Program-made: the position numbers and the translations under genes | Shown here: positions 24,397 to 36,281 of the stretch, one piece after another | Layout: every line of letters begins with the position of its first letter | Position numbering within the stretch: position 1 is the first letter of the stretch | The notes under the pieces: model-generated | What the model was told of the DNA's origin: nothing | Databases searched by the model: none | The model's input: only the letters and a program-made list of their open reading frames with translations | From: Argentina anserina | Lineage: Eukaryota; Streptophyta; Magnoliopsida; Rosales; Rosaceae | NCBI RefSeq assembly: GCF_933775445.1 | Contig: NC_065873.1 | Location: 12,338,001 to 12,402,000, forward strand | Direction: 5' to 3' | DNA: 64,000 nt

Positions 24397-25300
24397 TTAG
24401 GCCACTCAAGAGACTGCGCAGACTTGCATATCTTCTGTCGTTTCCATTTGATTTACCTTGAGGTTCTTGTTCTATACTTTTTTGCCCAGCTGAGTATTGA
24501 CCAATATGGAAAACAAATGGAACAAGATGTATAATAAATTTGGTATTATGTATAATGGCCATGGTTTGTGTGCATTGTCTAAATTCAATATGTGGGTTTT
24601 AGTGAGCCAGCCAAGGAAAGAAAGGAAAAACAAAGCCAAGTTTTCGTTTCTACACAAGGGGCTTGATTGAGTTTGTGAAAATTTCGGGGTTTTGATTTAG
24701 TTACGATCATTGCAATGAGCCAGTTGGCGTACCTCAAGTCATTTAATTCTTATTCAGTTCTGAGAATTGTTTGCTGAATTGAAGTAATTCCTGTTGGCGT
24801 CTTTTATTCATTGTTTTTCACAGAGTTGCATAGTTTGGTTGAATTCAAACACCTTTTGGCCGGTGTTACCATCTCTGCTTCCTATGAATTTTCTTTATAA
24901 TTTGAAAATTGTTCTAACAAAGATGAGAAGATGAACATGAGTTTTAAGATACGAGTCTTAATTTTACATCTTTTAACGTTAGATACGGTGAAGAAAATTA
25001 AGTTTATGCATGCATCCAACTGATCCAAGTGTAGAGAAAATTAGTACACTCCAGAATTGTTGACGTCCTGAATCCTGATCATCTCTTCTTGAATTTCGAT
25101 TCGATTACCAAACGTACATGAACAGGAGGGTCCACGATACACAAACTGTATACAATCCAGAGGCCAAGGGCCATAGCTAGAGGGATCCAGAAGTGAGTAC
25201 AACAAAGGTTTCGAGATCAAAATCATGGGATACAACTCTCTTAATTAAGGTCTTAACTAAAACTACATATTTATATCTTCTGATTTAGGATACATATGTT
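24397..25300. other. Convergent 3' regions of kinase and DUF3511 genes
   Basis: The two genes are tail to tail. The region holds their 3' UTRs and AT-rich spacer; no other gene is seen. Confidence 0.5.
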
Positions 25301-25564
25301 TCATACATCGTAACGAACATCGGCGAACCTGTTCTTGATCCACTTGAAGCTGTTTTTAAGACTCGTTTTGAGCTTACCTTCCATGGTAAACACGTTGTAT
25401 GATGCAACTCTCTTCTTCCTCTGGAGCTCCGGATCGCCGGCCGTTGCGAATCCACTTCCCTTCTGAGATGGCCCGTTAAAGTTGTACGAGTTGGACCGCT
25501 CCCCAAACCCGAACTCGCCGGAGTAGGCTGAGCTGTATTGAGGGAACGACTTGCTTTTCTCCAT
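25301..25564 (-). CDS. DUF3511 domain protein
   Basis: A single-exon, 87-residue protein: MEKSKSFPQYSSAYSGEF, then a Gly/Ser/Asn-rich part, then the DUF3511 core DPELQRKKRVASYNVFTMEG followed by KLKTSLKNSFKWIKNRFAD. The Arg/Lys-rich core with aromatic residues is diagnostic of this plant family. Family function is unknown; it is basic and small, without signal peptide or membrane helix. The ATG is the first in frame and lies about 60 bp downstream of a good TATA box (25624-25631), so the 5' UTR is short and intronless. Confidence 0.9.
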   Translation of the reverse strand: MEKSKSFPQYSSAYSGEFGFGERSNSYNFNGPSQKGSGFATAGDPELQRKKRVASYNVFTMEGKLKTSLKNSFKWIKNRFADVRYDV

Positions 25565-25623
25565 AGATGATCACCAAGCTACTCACTTTGCTGGTATGGA
25601 AGCTCCTCTCTCAAGCCTCATGG

Positions 25624-25631
25624 TATTTATA
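25624..25631 (-). promoter_or_regulatory. TATA box of the DUF3511 gene
   Basis: TATAAATA on the minus strand, 60 bp upstream of the start codon, at the spacing expected for a short leader. Confidence 0.6.
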
Positions 25632-26861
25632 CAAGTAGAGAAGCAAAATTGAGGGTGGTTGATGGAGTGATCGAGTGTGGTTTGCAGCCAGGCCATGTGG
25701 GATGTTGGGAGGCTGCACGCTTTATCATGAGGGTCACCACGGCAGTTAGATATGCCATTGATCAAAATTGATGGTTCACATGTTTGGATGTGGACATTAC
25801 ACAACTGGTTGAGTGACTTGAGTCATGGGGTGGAAGAATCCGGGGACCCTAAGTTTTAGTATGTCTGTGACTACCATAGCTAGAAAGATATTAAGGTACT
25901 ATCGCAAATAAGTATCAGGTCCAATGTCTATGGCTAGGGATTGTGCAAAGAAGGCCATGCATGGCTCTCTATAGTTCCATGGCTGTCTAGTCAATTTGAT
26001 GGTGCGATTTGCAAATCAGCAATGCAACCAAAGTTTGATTGAAAGTAGTGGAGTCATCTCTACTTTATGTTCATGATGTTGGTGACTTTGTACAAGGTGG
26101 GGTTCTGTGTATTATGATATGGGTGGCATGCTTATCTGGAGTGATTATGCCAATGTTTCTACTTTGATTAGCAGTAGTGAATGATCTCCCAAATTTTGTC
26201 TTCTTTGCTTTCAATAGACGGTTGGTGTAGCGTTGATTAATGATCCAAGGATGGGACTCTGAGTCTAAACTCCTAAAGTAGCCGAGCCAATTCTTACATT
26301 GACCTTCCTCCTCTCATCAATCTCTATTGTACCACTTGTGACAGTTGCCCCAGAGCAGACTCACCCATATCCCAGTCGCTCCACTGTTGACACTCAACAG
26401 TCTGTGCCCCATCCCACCATGACCGGCCAAACAAGATATTCATCTAACCTTATTCGGACATGGGAGAACCAACTTTACCATCTCGGCCATTCAATATGCA
26501 TGAAGCTCCATACTTTGTACCGAGAATCGCTCATCGTTCGAGCTTCCACTTCGAATTCGACGCCATCTAGCACACGGCATCAGTTTTTGCAAACCCTAGC
26601 TAGACCAGCGATCGAGTATGCACTCGCTGTTGCTCAGCTAATCCACCACTTTGATCTGCAAGAACTGAAACTCAGCCCAACAGTTCATATGTGAAATAAA
26701 AAGATGTTTTACTGATGATTTTCAATTTTAGTTAGTCCAAGAATCCAAACTTGATCGAGTAGCGTTAATTTGCATGTAAATATTATACGAGGATTAAGAA
26801 TCAAGGGATATATTCTTATCTATGTGCCAAATGACCACAGTAAAAATATAGAAAATTTATT
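25632..26861. other. Intergenic upstream of DUF3511 gene
   Basis: Holds the promoter of the DUF3511 gene. A 131-codon plus-strand frame (26299-26694) has no recognisable domain and no promoter or splice support. Confidence 0.4.
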
Positions 26862-26942
26862 AAAAGTTGTCAAGCTATTTTTTTTTTCATCAAAACTAAA
26901 ATCTCAGTAAAATCCTTCAAGTCATAAAAAGTTGTCAAGCTA
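26862..26942. mobile_element. 49-bp retroposed fragment with 16-bp target duplication
   Basis: AAAAGTTGTCAAGCTA is present at 26862-26877 and 26927-26942. Between them is a 49-bp insert that begins with a run of T on the plus strand, i.e. a poly(A) tail on the minus strand. This is the footprint of target-primed reverse transcription, with the element cut back to its last 50 bases. Confidence 0.75.
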
Positions 26943-26984
26943 AGCCAAGCTGAATATGCTGCCCCGTTAAAACATTCAAGTTCA

Positions 26985-27830
26985 AAATCCCAAATTCTCC
27001 CGCTCTACCTCCCCTACTATTAGAAACCCTAGTTTCTTCCTATTAGAGTATCTAATACTCTTTCTATTCTCCCTCAATATGATCAATACTATGAATTAAA
27101 CCATCTGCAATCCTCATCTCTCTTCTTTTTCAGCCAATTTCTCATCCATTCCTTTGATCCAAACTCTTCTATTTCTCAAGTTTACCCAAAGTGGATTCGT
27201 GTTGCTACCATAAAGGAAGATCCTGGGTTGTTCAATGGTGGTGGTGGGGGTGAGATCAGATTGAAGAATGCCACCACACTTCTTGACAAAAATCTGCCTC
27301 TCAGGCCGCATCCAGATCTGCCGAGGTATGATGGAAATCGATTCAAACGAAGCAGAATAGTCATAACCAATGCCAGTTTTCCTTAGATGGCAGGTGATGG
27401 TTGGGTGCGGCTAGGGTTGAAGATGACCAAGCTACAATTCTTGTCTAAGGTTTCACAAGATGGGTTTTGGACTTGGGTTTTCGGGTTTGTACTTGAACTC
27501 GATTTTCAATTTAGTTAGTTTATTGCCTTTTACTACACTCGTTTATTTCGTAAAATAGGTAGGAGTTAGGAATAATTGAGCTAATTATTAAAGAATAGTT
27601 GTATGTTGCATGCTAACTTAGAGTTTTTGCTCATGACCTCTTATCTGTGTTTTATCACAGCGAATCAATATGTAATGGTTATTCAGATCACATAAAATTT
27701 ATAAAACATAGTATGTTTAGCATAAAAAAAAATATGCAAAATATGCAATGTCTAACTTCAACAGTTCAATTTAAGAAACATAGGTTAATGATGAGTTTTG
27801 TATGTGTGAATCGAAGGCTAGCATTTGTCG
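26985..27830 (+). mobile_element. Decayed retroelement relic (pairs with 30350-31200)
   Basis: The 3' portion (about 27570-27740) shares a recognisable order of short matches with 30980-31140, including ATAGTT.TATGT.GCATACTAA-like and TACTCATGACCTCTT-like segments. Near the start both have AAACCCTAG. A plus frame from about 27060 to 27385 is open without an ATG and includes KWIRVATIKEDPGLFNGGGG, but I recognise no domain. It is probably a decayed non-LTR-type element; borders unclear. Confidence 0.4.
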
Positions 27831-27839
27831 ATTGATAAT

Positions 27840-28757
27840 AATCCCTCTTCGAATCTTCGTAAACCTTAAAAAATAAGAATTCACTGTAGACTTGTTCTCA
27901 CCGTCTCGTCGTGCTTATTAAAATGTCCCTCGACAGCCTTTAGCCTAATAATTCAACGTGTCTATCAACCTTTTTCATTAAGCTCTCTGAGTTTTTATTG
28001 TTTGCACTTAATGTACATATAATATTGACGTTAATGGCCTATGAAGTATGAACGCTTGAAAGTACATTTTGTACTTCTGGTCCCTGTGTTCACATTCAGT
28101 TACATCCTTCTGTAACTGCAAAACAAACGCTTGAAACTATATAAGAGCTTGCTCACAGTTGTGTTTATTTCCTCCTAATGTAACTTTTTCGCCTTCCAAT
28201 AGCCGTATGATATTGTAAACTGATTCACCTTCAGCTAGCAGATGTAATCTTTCACGTACCGTGGTCAGTGACATCCACCATCCACATACCGCATGCCTAT
28301 ATATAGCAGGTCACGCTCCTTCGTTACGTTGCGCAAAATATGTCCTTCTTCTATCATAAAGCATACTGATCTCTCAACAACTTGTTTTGGTGAAAGGCCA
28401 CGACAAAGTGCATATTTGTCCGGTTTGTAGCAGGAGGGTGGGTGTTTTAAACAGGAAGTTAATCTGTTTTTTTTGTTACAAGAGGGACTTAAAAGACTCA
28501 AGCAAAAGAGAAAAAAGAAACTTAAATATTGGAGCAAACTCCAGATCTTCTACCTGTAGTGATTCCTGCCAAATCATCGAGATAGGCTTGAGCAACATGA
28601 GCAGGAGGATCCTCAAAAGTAAGCAATCACATATCATGATTAATGTTATTCTTAGTCAAGGAATCAACTAGCAAGAAGAGAACCCAAAAGATAAGCTGAA
28701 CACTATCCTTCATCAGCTGAACTAAAACTGCAGAATCAGATTCAATGACCATATGAT
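27840..28757. other. Intergenic, nothing recognised
   Basis: AT-rich with short frames only. It borders the target site of the next insertion. Confidence 0.4.
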
Positions 28758-29740
28758 CATTATACTTCTTATCTTTTTTTTTTGAGAAAAAATAGTTAAA
28801 ATAACTAAGGCTCAGAAGACTATATACATTATGAATTGTATTGCCTTACGACATTAAGTAGTGATTTAAGATCACCCGGCACAATGCAATTTACGACAAG
28901 TAACCCTCATTATAGAATGAGCACAAAATAAACTTACAACTACCCGAGGATAAAACAAGCATTCCAATAAACCCCTATAGCAAATATTACACATCGCCTA
29001 AAGACCGCAATTGGTGTACGACACATAATACCCAGAGTAAACAGAATGATCTATCAGTCGAAATAGTTTAGGTGACGCGCTATAAGTCTACGCGATCCCC
29101 TTGCCCTTACCAGGGAAAATCTCCTTCCCATTAGACCCCAGAAGCAGCTTCACACATGGAGCAGAAGGACCTGGCTTCTTTCTTGGCTTGGGGGCTTTGT
29201 TCTTGCTTCCCAAAAGTCTCCCACCCTTCTTCATCTTAATCGAAGCAATAGGTGGCTCCAAATCCTCCTCAGTAAATCCCAAAACTCTAGAAACGAGCCA
29301 TGTACGATGAAAATGTTTGATGAAAGCCGCCAGATCTATAGTACGTCGTGTCAGAGGACAAACAAGAAGGAAAAAACTTATTTGCTTGGCGAATAGAGCT
29401 GCCGCCAAGCTTCCTCATATTTGTAGCAGGACCACCACTCTTTCCGATGCTAGAGAGAGAGTCCAGGCAAAACTTGCTACCATGGCATCCATTGATGCCA
29501 TGACAAGAAAAAAGATGAGAGCAGATTGAATGAGATTGCAACTGAGATGGAATTGAGAGGGAGGCCGTGAAGCCATGATGGAAGCAGAGCTAGGGTTTGG
29601 CAAAGGTTGTAACTAAGGAGGCACAAGCCAACTCCTAAGTTCTCGGAGAGAAAATCCCGAGAGTGAAAAACAATTGTCCATATTTCATAAGTGGATTAAT
29701 TTCATCGATGCAATATTTTTTAGCATTATACTTCTTATCT
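28758..29740 (-). mobile_element. Retroposed element, 949 bp, with 17-bp target duplication
   Basis: CATTATACTTCTTATCT flanks the insert at 28758-28774 and 29724-29740. The insert (28775-29723) starts with poly(T) on the plus strand, so its sense strand is minus with a poly(A) tail. Sense order: a leader with AAACCCTAGCTCTGCTTCC, an ATG-started Ser/Pro-rich frame of about 53 codons, then another frame ending in a basic tail (MKKGGRLLGSKNKAPKPRKK, 29088-29250) like the C-terminus of nucleic-acid-binding retroelement proteins, then about 300 bp of 3' UTR. It has no reverse transcriptase, so it was mobilised in trans. It could alternatively be a processed pseudogene. Confidence 0.75.
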
Positions 29741-30187
29741 GTTAATGTACACCCTAGTTTTAATAGATTTCTGCCGACAACAGAATAGTGACTGTAATTA
29801 AACTGGTTTTCAGAGTCTTACCGGGTGTAACAATGGTTTCAATAATCCACAAGACTTGTTACCCAAGATCTCTCAACATTTTGTAGGGCGTGCCAGCAAC
29901 GTGGCCGGGGTGTAAGAAATCATTGATGTTAGCGAGTGCACTAAGAAATTGTAAACAGAGAGAGGCAATTCTGTCTAAAGGTTCTTCTACTAAGCAAGTT
30001 TAATTAGGACTTCAATATTGATCCTTGAAATCACTGATAAATAACAAAACAAAGAGACATGCTTAAGCAACACAGTTTGCATCATTAGAATGATCATAGA
30101 TGCATTAGGGAGGCGAGGTTAGGGTTTTACTGGTTGCAAGTTTGTTTGTGTTGTACGTTGTAGACTTTCTCTACACTATAATTCTGA

Positions 30188-30221
<34 letters not shown>

Positions 30222-30340
30222 ATTAGGCTTATATTTATTATACAGATTTTGTTTTGTGCTATGGAAATAAGTGTTAAATGTAAATATATTTGAAAGTTAA
30301 CTTTTCAACTTTTTCCGAAAAATTAAAGGCAAGCTTGCAG
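29741..30340. other. Intergenic with (TA)n microsatellite
   Basis: Nothing supported beyond a TG/TA dinucleotide tract at 30189-30222. Confidence 0.5.
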
Positions 30341-30349
30341 CAAAATCAT

Positions 30350-31200
30350 ATACTACTATTTTGTAAACCCTAGTACCCGCTAGCCGCTCCCCATGGTAGC
30401 CGCTTCTTTGCAAACCCTAGCTCTATTCAACTTTGTTCTACTATTATGCTCTCTCATAAACATCTCTTCTCTCTTCACAAACACCTAGTGGTCACGGCTA
30501 GTTTTGCCCAATCCATGACACTTGCTAGCGGCGACATCATTGATGTATCGTTCATGGATCCTGCGGACAATCCACCGCTCCAAATAAAATCCCTTCTTCT
30601 TGGCAAAACCTTCACCATTGAGCCGGTGAAGATCAAAGATCTGCAAGGCAAGTTTTGTTGGATCTGGTAATTTCGCCGCAACTTTAGTGTTTAGGCCTGA
30701 GGCCCGTCGCACTATATCTTCAATTTCGATCTTGCAAAGGATCGAAACATTGTCTTTTGGGGAAGTCTGAAGTCTCCAATATCCATTCTAATAAATTGGT
30801 TGTACTTTTGGGTTCGTTTACAAGGGATTCCGCCAGCGATGGAAGTTGAGATCGGAGATGATCCAAGTCTCCAATCTGAAGATCTTGATCCAGACCCTTG
30901 TGTGAAGGGCAAAGAGAAAATGTAGAGAGTTATGTTGCCTATTGTTATGACTATTTAAGTCGTAGAATAGATAAATTTTATGAATAATTCAGCGTCATCA
31001 TTTCTAAAGAATAGTTCTATGTGGCATACTAACCTTAAGTTTTACTCATGACCTCTTGCATGTTGCTTAGTCGCAGCGAAAGAGTATATATGGCTATTCA
31101 CGCCATGGAGAAATTTTATAAAGCATAAGTATGTTTATTATATAAAATAAATTCTGAAATATCTTCAATTTTTATAGTGTGATATGTTAACTATTGGCAC
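30350..31200 (+). mobile_element. Decayed retroelement relic with DUF4283-like remnants
   Basis: A frame at 30446-30669 encodes SFMDPADNPPLQIKSLLLG and ends KDLQGKFCWIW. Another frame downstream (about 30718-30924) reads FDLAKDRNIVFWGS and WVRLQGIPP, then an acidic end. The order of short hydrophobic motif, Trp and a WVR..GIP motif resembles the DUF4283 domain of plant non-LTR retroelement ORF1 proteins. Frames are broken by stops. The 3' part is similar to the relic at 26985-27830. Confidence 0.45.
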
Positions 31201-31309
31201 TGACTATTATGGTTTGTAATGTACGTTTACACTGTGAAGATCGATAGAACCTACGTACATATTTTCGGCCCATGCAAAGCTAATTTGATACATATACTTT
31301 CTCAAAAAA

Positions 31310-31945
31310 ATAAAATAAAAGGAATTATGATCAAATGCCCAAATTCAAGGCGAAACTTGACTATTTCAATAAAATTTCGGCGAGAACGGAAATATAAGGG
31401 TCCGAAAATAGAAATATCAACGGAAATTTCGTGAAATATCGATTTTAAAAAATAATTGAAAATATTTATGGAAATTTAGAGAGATATGCATTGAATCAAT
31501 TATTTATTATATTTCAATTCTTATATAATTATTAATCTATACTAAGTTGTAGTTTAAAACTAAATTGTAGGTGAATAATCAAATGTAGAAAAAAATTATA
31601 AAGTTCGTTGAAATTAGAAATTTTACCAAATATTTTGCTTATCAAATTAGTTAGGAGAGAATAAACTATATAAGGTCATAATAGAACACAAAGTGGGCTT
31701 AGAAGGGTTGACAAAGTCATAAGCTGGGTGGAGTGAACATGGGTTTATTCCCCTCAACAAGTTGATTTTATTTGAATTTTAGGGAAGGTGACGGACACGT
31801 GGCGGAGCATTTATAAAGATATGGTGATATTTCAGAAAATATCAAAAATATCGCACGAAATTAATTTAAAATAAAAAAATATTTCCATAAGAGAGAAAAA
31901 CGAAATTATCGTGATATTTTCAGATATATTTCAAATATGTGGGTC
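31310..31945. repeat. AT-rich repeat with GAAATTTCG / AAATATCG motifs at both ends
   Basis: Both ends hold clusters of GAAATTTCG, GAAATATC and GATATTTC around an AT-rich core. It recalls the CGATATATC elements but with a different core. Probably a non-autonomous element; borders not defined. Confidence 0.3.
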
Positions 31946-33173
31946 TATTTCAATTTTCAATGTTTGGATACAAATTTACATTAGTGTCCTTTCTTAATCA
32001 ACTTTAATCTCTGCAAATCCCTCCCTCACATGCCGTCACGGCCTTACATCTCTCTCTCTCCCCATTTGAGCGACGACACCAGCCGACGGATTTCGATTTG
32101 CGTCGACGCCGTCTACCTCGAAGACCCCGACGATGTTGATCTATGTCGACGACGCATCTGCCTCGATGATGCCGACGATTCCTATCTGAGCCAAAAAGGA
32201 ACCCGATCCGCGAGTAGAGGTAGTTGACGCGGCATTCTTCCTCACGCGCGAGGTCGCTTCAGAGAAAGAGATTGGAGGTCTGATAAAACCTTCCTTGCGC
32301 GTAATAGGTCATGCTTGTTACATAAACTTTCTGGAAATTTCGGTTCTGAGATAACCTTCCTTCGGTTATGTGATTAAGCTCCATGTTCATGTATTCTCCA
32401 TGATGGGCAGAGTTAATGGAATAAGGAAATGGCTATGGCTATCTCGTCTTGTCGCTATGTTTCTTCAAACAAGTTGTTAGGTGTTTTCAAAAGTGGAAAT
32501 GTGGTAAGGTTGCAGACTCTGCCTTACATGTCGTGTGGGTTACTAGGGTTAATAACATGATTATTAGGGTCAGTAATTATTAGTGTGAGTTACAAGATCA
32601 GTAATTTATTATTAAATGTTACTAGAGTCAGTAACATGATTACTGAGCGTCAGTAATTTATAATTGAACGTTACTAAGAGTCAGTAATATACTCCGACGA
32701 CCGGCGACTAATGACCGGAATCCAGCGATCAGTGACCAGAATTCGGTGTCCGGAGTCCGGCGAGGTTACAGACTAGTGTTTGCTTTCATTAAATTTCTCT
32801 CTATACAGTTATTTTCATATGCAAGGGTAAAATAGTCTTAAAAAATACAAAATAATAGTTTTTGTACTAATTGAACAAATATTAAGTTACAATGTGTTGA
32901 AATTGGCACAGTTTGAATTGTGTCATTCGAATAGTCATTGAATGGCTCAAATTAGTACTAATAGACATTTTTCCAAAAAAAAATTGATACGCACCAGGAT
33001 GCGGAAAGAAAAACTTCACCATGTAAGAAATTTAAACCTTCATTAGCGAACACAATGAAATGTAAGAGATTTATTGACCTTCATCAAAGGAAGAAGAAAC
33101 ATGAGAGAAAAGAAGAGTACACGCATGCATAAATAAGTTAATCAACATGTTGGACGAATTTCAAATTCAGTCC
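31946..33173. other. Repeat-rich intergenic sequence
   Basis: A GC-richer patch (32030-32230) full of CGACG motifs has a 65-codon frame of no known family. About 32530-32690 carries repeated GTCAGTAAT-like units. From about 32690 to 32975 the sequence is related to 38385-38640. No gene is supported. Confidence 0.4.
32690..32975. repeat. Dispersed repeat, copy 1
   Basis: A segment with GACCGGAATCC/GGAGTCCGGCGAGG, then GGGTAAAATAGTCTTAAAAA, ATAGTTTTTGTACTA and a TTTGAATT.TGTCATTC motif. The same motifs occur in the same order at 38385-38640. Likely the end of a transposable element family. Confidence 0.6.
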
Positions 33174-35913
33174 TTACAACTCAGACAAGCTCTCCTCATC
33201 CTCTTCCACAACGGAGCGCAAGTAATTAGCATTGTCTGAGTTCCTCACCGAGCAATCAGCACGAATTTCGCCTTTAGAACCAGTTAGCACGCTCAATTGC
33301 CCCATCTTGATCATTGAATGAACAAACTTCTCAAAGAACAATGTCTGATTTACAGCAAAGCTTTTGACAATGTCGCGTGTTCTTTTATCCGTGTACAAGT
33401 CTTGGTCCGATGTGAATAGACCTTGGCGGTTCATGAGATCAACATAGTACTTGTTGTCGAATGTATCAGGCGAGCGGATATCAAGCACGGTTGTGGCATT
33501 GGTGGTTGCTGTTGGACATACTTCCTTAAGGTCATTGGCAAAAGTTTTGTCCATAGTAGGATCTTGAGGATATAACCTGCCAGTGAAGGAGGTACAGTGG
33601 CCAAGGCCGATGGTGTGGCCACCAGAGAGAGCAACGACATCAGTGGCATCCAAGTTCTTCTTGGCAAGATCTGTCAAGAGTTTTGTGGTGTTGCTTGTTG
33701 GTGGGGGGAGGTTAGCAAGAGTTTCATTCCTTGTTGCGAAGTTTAGTCCATCCTTTCTTCCAAGTGGTACTTCATAGTCCGGGCCACCCGACTGCACAAA
33801 AAGAAATACTTATCAACAAACTTGCTACGTTCCAACTTGTAGATGTTTTTCACATTCTGTTTGGTTTTAATATTTGCACTTGTTCCTGGCATGTAATTAT
33901 CAGTAGCTCATATATCACTAATAATATATATATATATAAAAGCAGCAACCACTAAAGCTTCTAAGATTTGTTATTGTGAAGTGACATAATTTAAGAGAAG
34001 GAAAATCACATGGTAATATGAACATCTTAATTAAGTACAATATATCCCTGGATTCCCTCTCCTGGTAAGCTTCCTAACTCTCGCATATGGGCAGCACTTT
34101 AAATCTTAAGTACTCTTTGACTAGGGATTAAGAAATGAATGAGCTCATAATTAAGATTCCTCAAGAATAAAGCAAACCATTCGTATAACAAGCTAGCCAT
34201 AAGACAAGAAGAGGAACGAGTCTCATGCTTTTGAAAAGCATTTTGTGTATAAAACTCTATACAATGACCTCATAAGTTCTTATCAACTAGGCTGGCTAGC
34301 TATATAGGTAAAGTATAGACGTACGTCTTCTTTAATATAAGCTGTTGGGTTAGTCAAGATTGTTAATTAATTTGAAGACTTCTCACACAAATAATTTAAT
34401 TTTCCAACTGCACCTCAAAAACATTCAATGTATTCATGTATGATAAAACATCTGTGAAATATGTCCCAAAATATGAACAACAGAGAAGTAACAGACACAC
34501 TGCAGTAACTAATTCAAAAAAAAAAAATCTGTACTTCAGACATTTCTGCTTATGTTCTGTATCTAACTCAATATAATTGGCCAATAATTATTAGACACCA
34601 CGCATGCAACTATGTCTTTAGCTCATTTCTGAGTTGGATAGATGCATGAACTATGAAGTGATATAACTGCCAAGAGAAAAACAAAATTACCAGGAAAACA
34701 GCATCCCTAGCAGCAAGAGCAGTTATATCAGCACAAGAAACAACCCTCCCACATTTGCTGTGAACTCTCTCACGGAGGTCATTGATGATTTCGAAGGCTT
34801 TGGCTCTCAAACTCAGATTTGGAGGTGCCTGTTGCTCACTTGGACCACTGGCTGATCCATCCAGCAAAACTGACCCATCACATCCCTGCAATATGATCAA
34901 TAATGTTTATTAAATGTGACTTCTACACATTACATGTGCCCCTTAACGCTCTCATTCAAAAGTCTCACCAACTCTTTATAAATAGGTAGGATTGAATTAA
35001 CTTAATTAGTTACTGACATAAACCATTTGATTATATATAACCGCATGTTGTAGTACATATCAAATGGTTATGCATGTATAAGATTATTCAAGATGGATCT
35101 CACCTGTGGTTCAAAAAGTTTGGTTGAGAGTTAGCTTAATTAAGTCCTATTATACATGCGTAATTTGGTCAAAGTATAACAAGCCCCAATTAATTTGGCA
35201 TTGATGAATTTTCTATAATTTGTACCATATAGCTCCTTTTTTTTTTTGGTCAACTATATAGCTCCTTTTGAAGAACGATAAAAAACTATACAGTGAAACA
35301 TCAATTAATTTCTCAATTTATGTAACATAAATTGAAATGAATATTCACCATCCTTGATCCATCAAACAAGTTATTACTAGTAAACATTTGCAGCCGTTTT
35401 GATTTGATGGGCTTTCAGATAACTTTCTCACGTACACACTTATTTAATCCCAAGAACAGGTTACACGGTCGATTGTCACCATTATGCATGTAAACAAACT
35501 GCCTAATGCATGTTTGATTTAGTTACTGATCAGCTAACAAGCCATTTGATTTTCTGGGTTCCAAGTAACGTTCCATTACTTAAAAACGGGGTGGGATTAA
35601 ATAGACTTGGTACAATATTAAATCAAAGCAGATGAGCTATATATGATCGATCTGTTGAAGTAGTTAATACCTGAACAAAGCAGTCATGGAAATGCAGACG
35701 AAGCAAGCCAGCAGCCTGACCAATGTCTTCCTTGAAGACCTTCTTAAGCTGCTTCCTGACAATGGAGTCGAGCTTAGGACAGCTAGTTTCATAGAAGGAC
35801 CATGAGAGCCCTTTAACTACAGGAACTGAGGGCTGTGCCTCCGAAACAGTACAGAAGTAGGAAACATAAGAAACTATCAAAAGCAGAGAGCATAGAGAAG
35901 CAAAACTGGCCAT
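33174..35913 (-). CDS. Class III secretory peroxidase, PER12-like
   Basis: Three exons on the minus strand, 35913-35671, 34885-34691 and 33791-33174, with GT-AG introns at codon boundaries; 351 residues. It starts MASFASLCSLLLIVSYVSYF (signal peptide), then LSWSFYETSCPKL. The distal haem site is [40 protein letters not shown] follows, and the proximal His is in ALSGGHTIGLGHC. All eight conserved Cys of the mature enzyme are present. The C-terminal extension after DCSVRN is acidic (VVEEDEESLSEL) and may be a vacuolar sorting propeptide. It oxidises phenolics with H2O2 in the wall or vacuole. Best resemblance is Arabidopsis PER12 (recalled, not computed). The canonical third intron is absent. 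Confidence 0.95.
35227..35269. repeat. 15-bp poly(T)-headed insertion with 14-bp direct repeats in peroxidase intron 1
   Basis: ATATAGCTCCTTTT at 35227-35240 and 35256-35269 flank TTTTTTTGGTCAACT. The pattern matches a retroposition footprint cut back almost to its tail. Confidence 0.5.
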
Positions 35914-35960
35914 GGTGATGATCTTAGTAGTTGTATGTTCCACAGCAACAGAGACCCTCT

Positions 35961-35967
35961 TTTTATA
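35961..35967 (-). promoter_or_regulatory. TATA box of the peroxidase gene
   Basis: TATAAAA on the minus strand, 48 bp upstream of the ATG (itself in the context ACCATGG). The leader would be about 20 nt. Confidence 0.6.
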
Positions 35968-36281
35968 GGCAGATGTGTTCCATATTATCGAGCTTCTGAA
36001 CTTAGAATGTGCTATTTTCTTGTACTAATATTTTGTTGAAAAACAATTAAAAAGGACTTGTGATAAAGAAAGCCACGCCCGTTCCCTTTCAAATTCATTG
36101 AAAGCTTTGCTCGGCTATCTAGGCTTGTGGAAAAGTCATAGCAATTGCAATCTTATCCAAATAAGACGTACCATAAAAGAAGTGAAAAAATTGAAGAGTG
36201 TATGTTGGACATAATCAAACATGCCACCTAAGAACGTAAGTTCATTATTAATAATGTAGTCATAGTGGAATTGTCAACGGA

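Noticed and set aside
26299..26694. 131-codon plus-strand frame as a gene
   Set aside because: No domain, no promoter or splice context, weak start; could be a decayed fragment at most.
35914..35943. Peroxidase start 30 bp upstream (EHTTTKIIT extension)
   Set aside because: The codon at 35943 is GTG, not ATG. The ATG at 35913 has a good context and begins a normal signal peptide.
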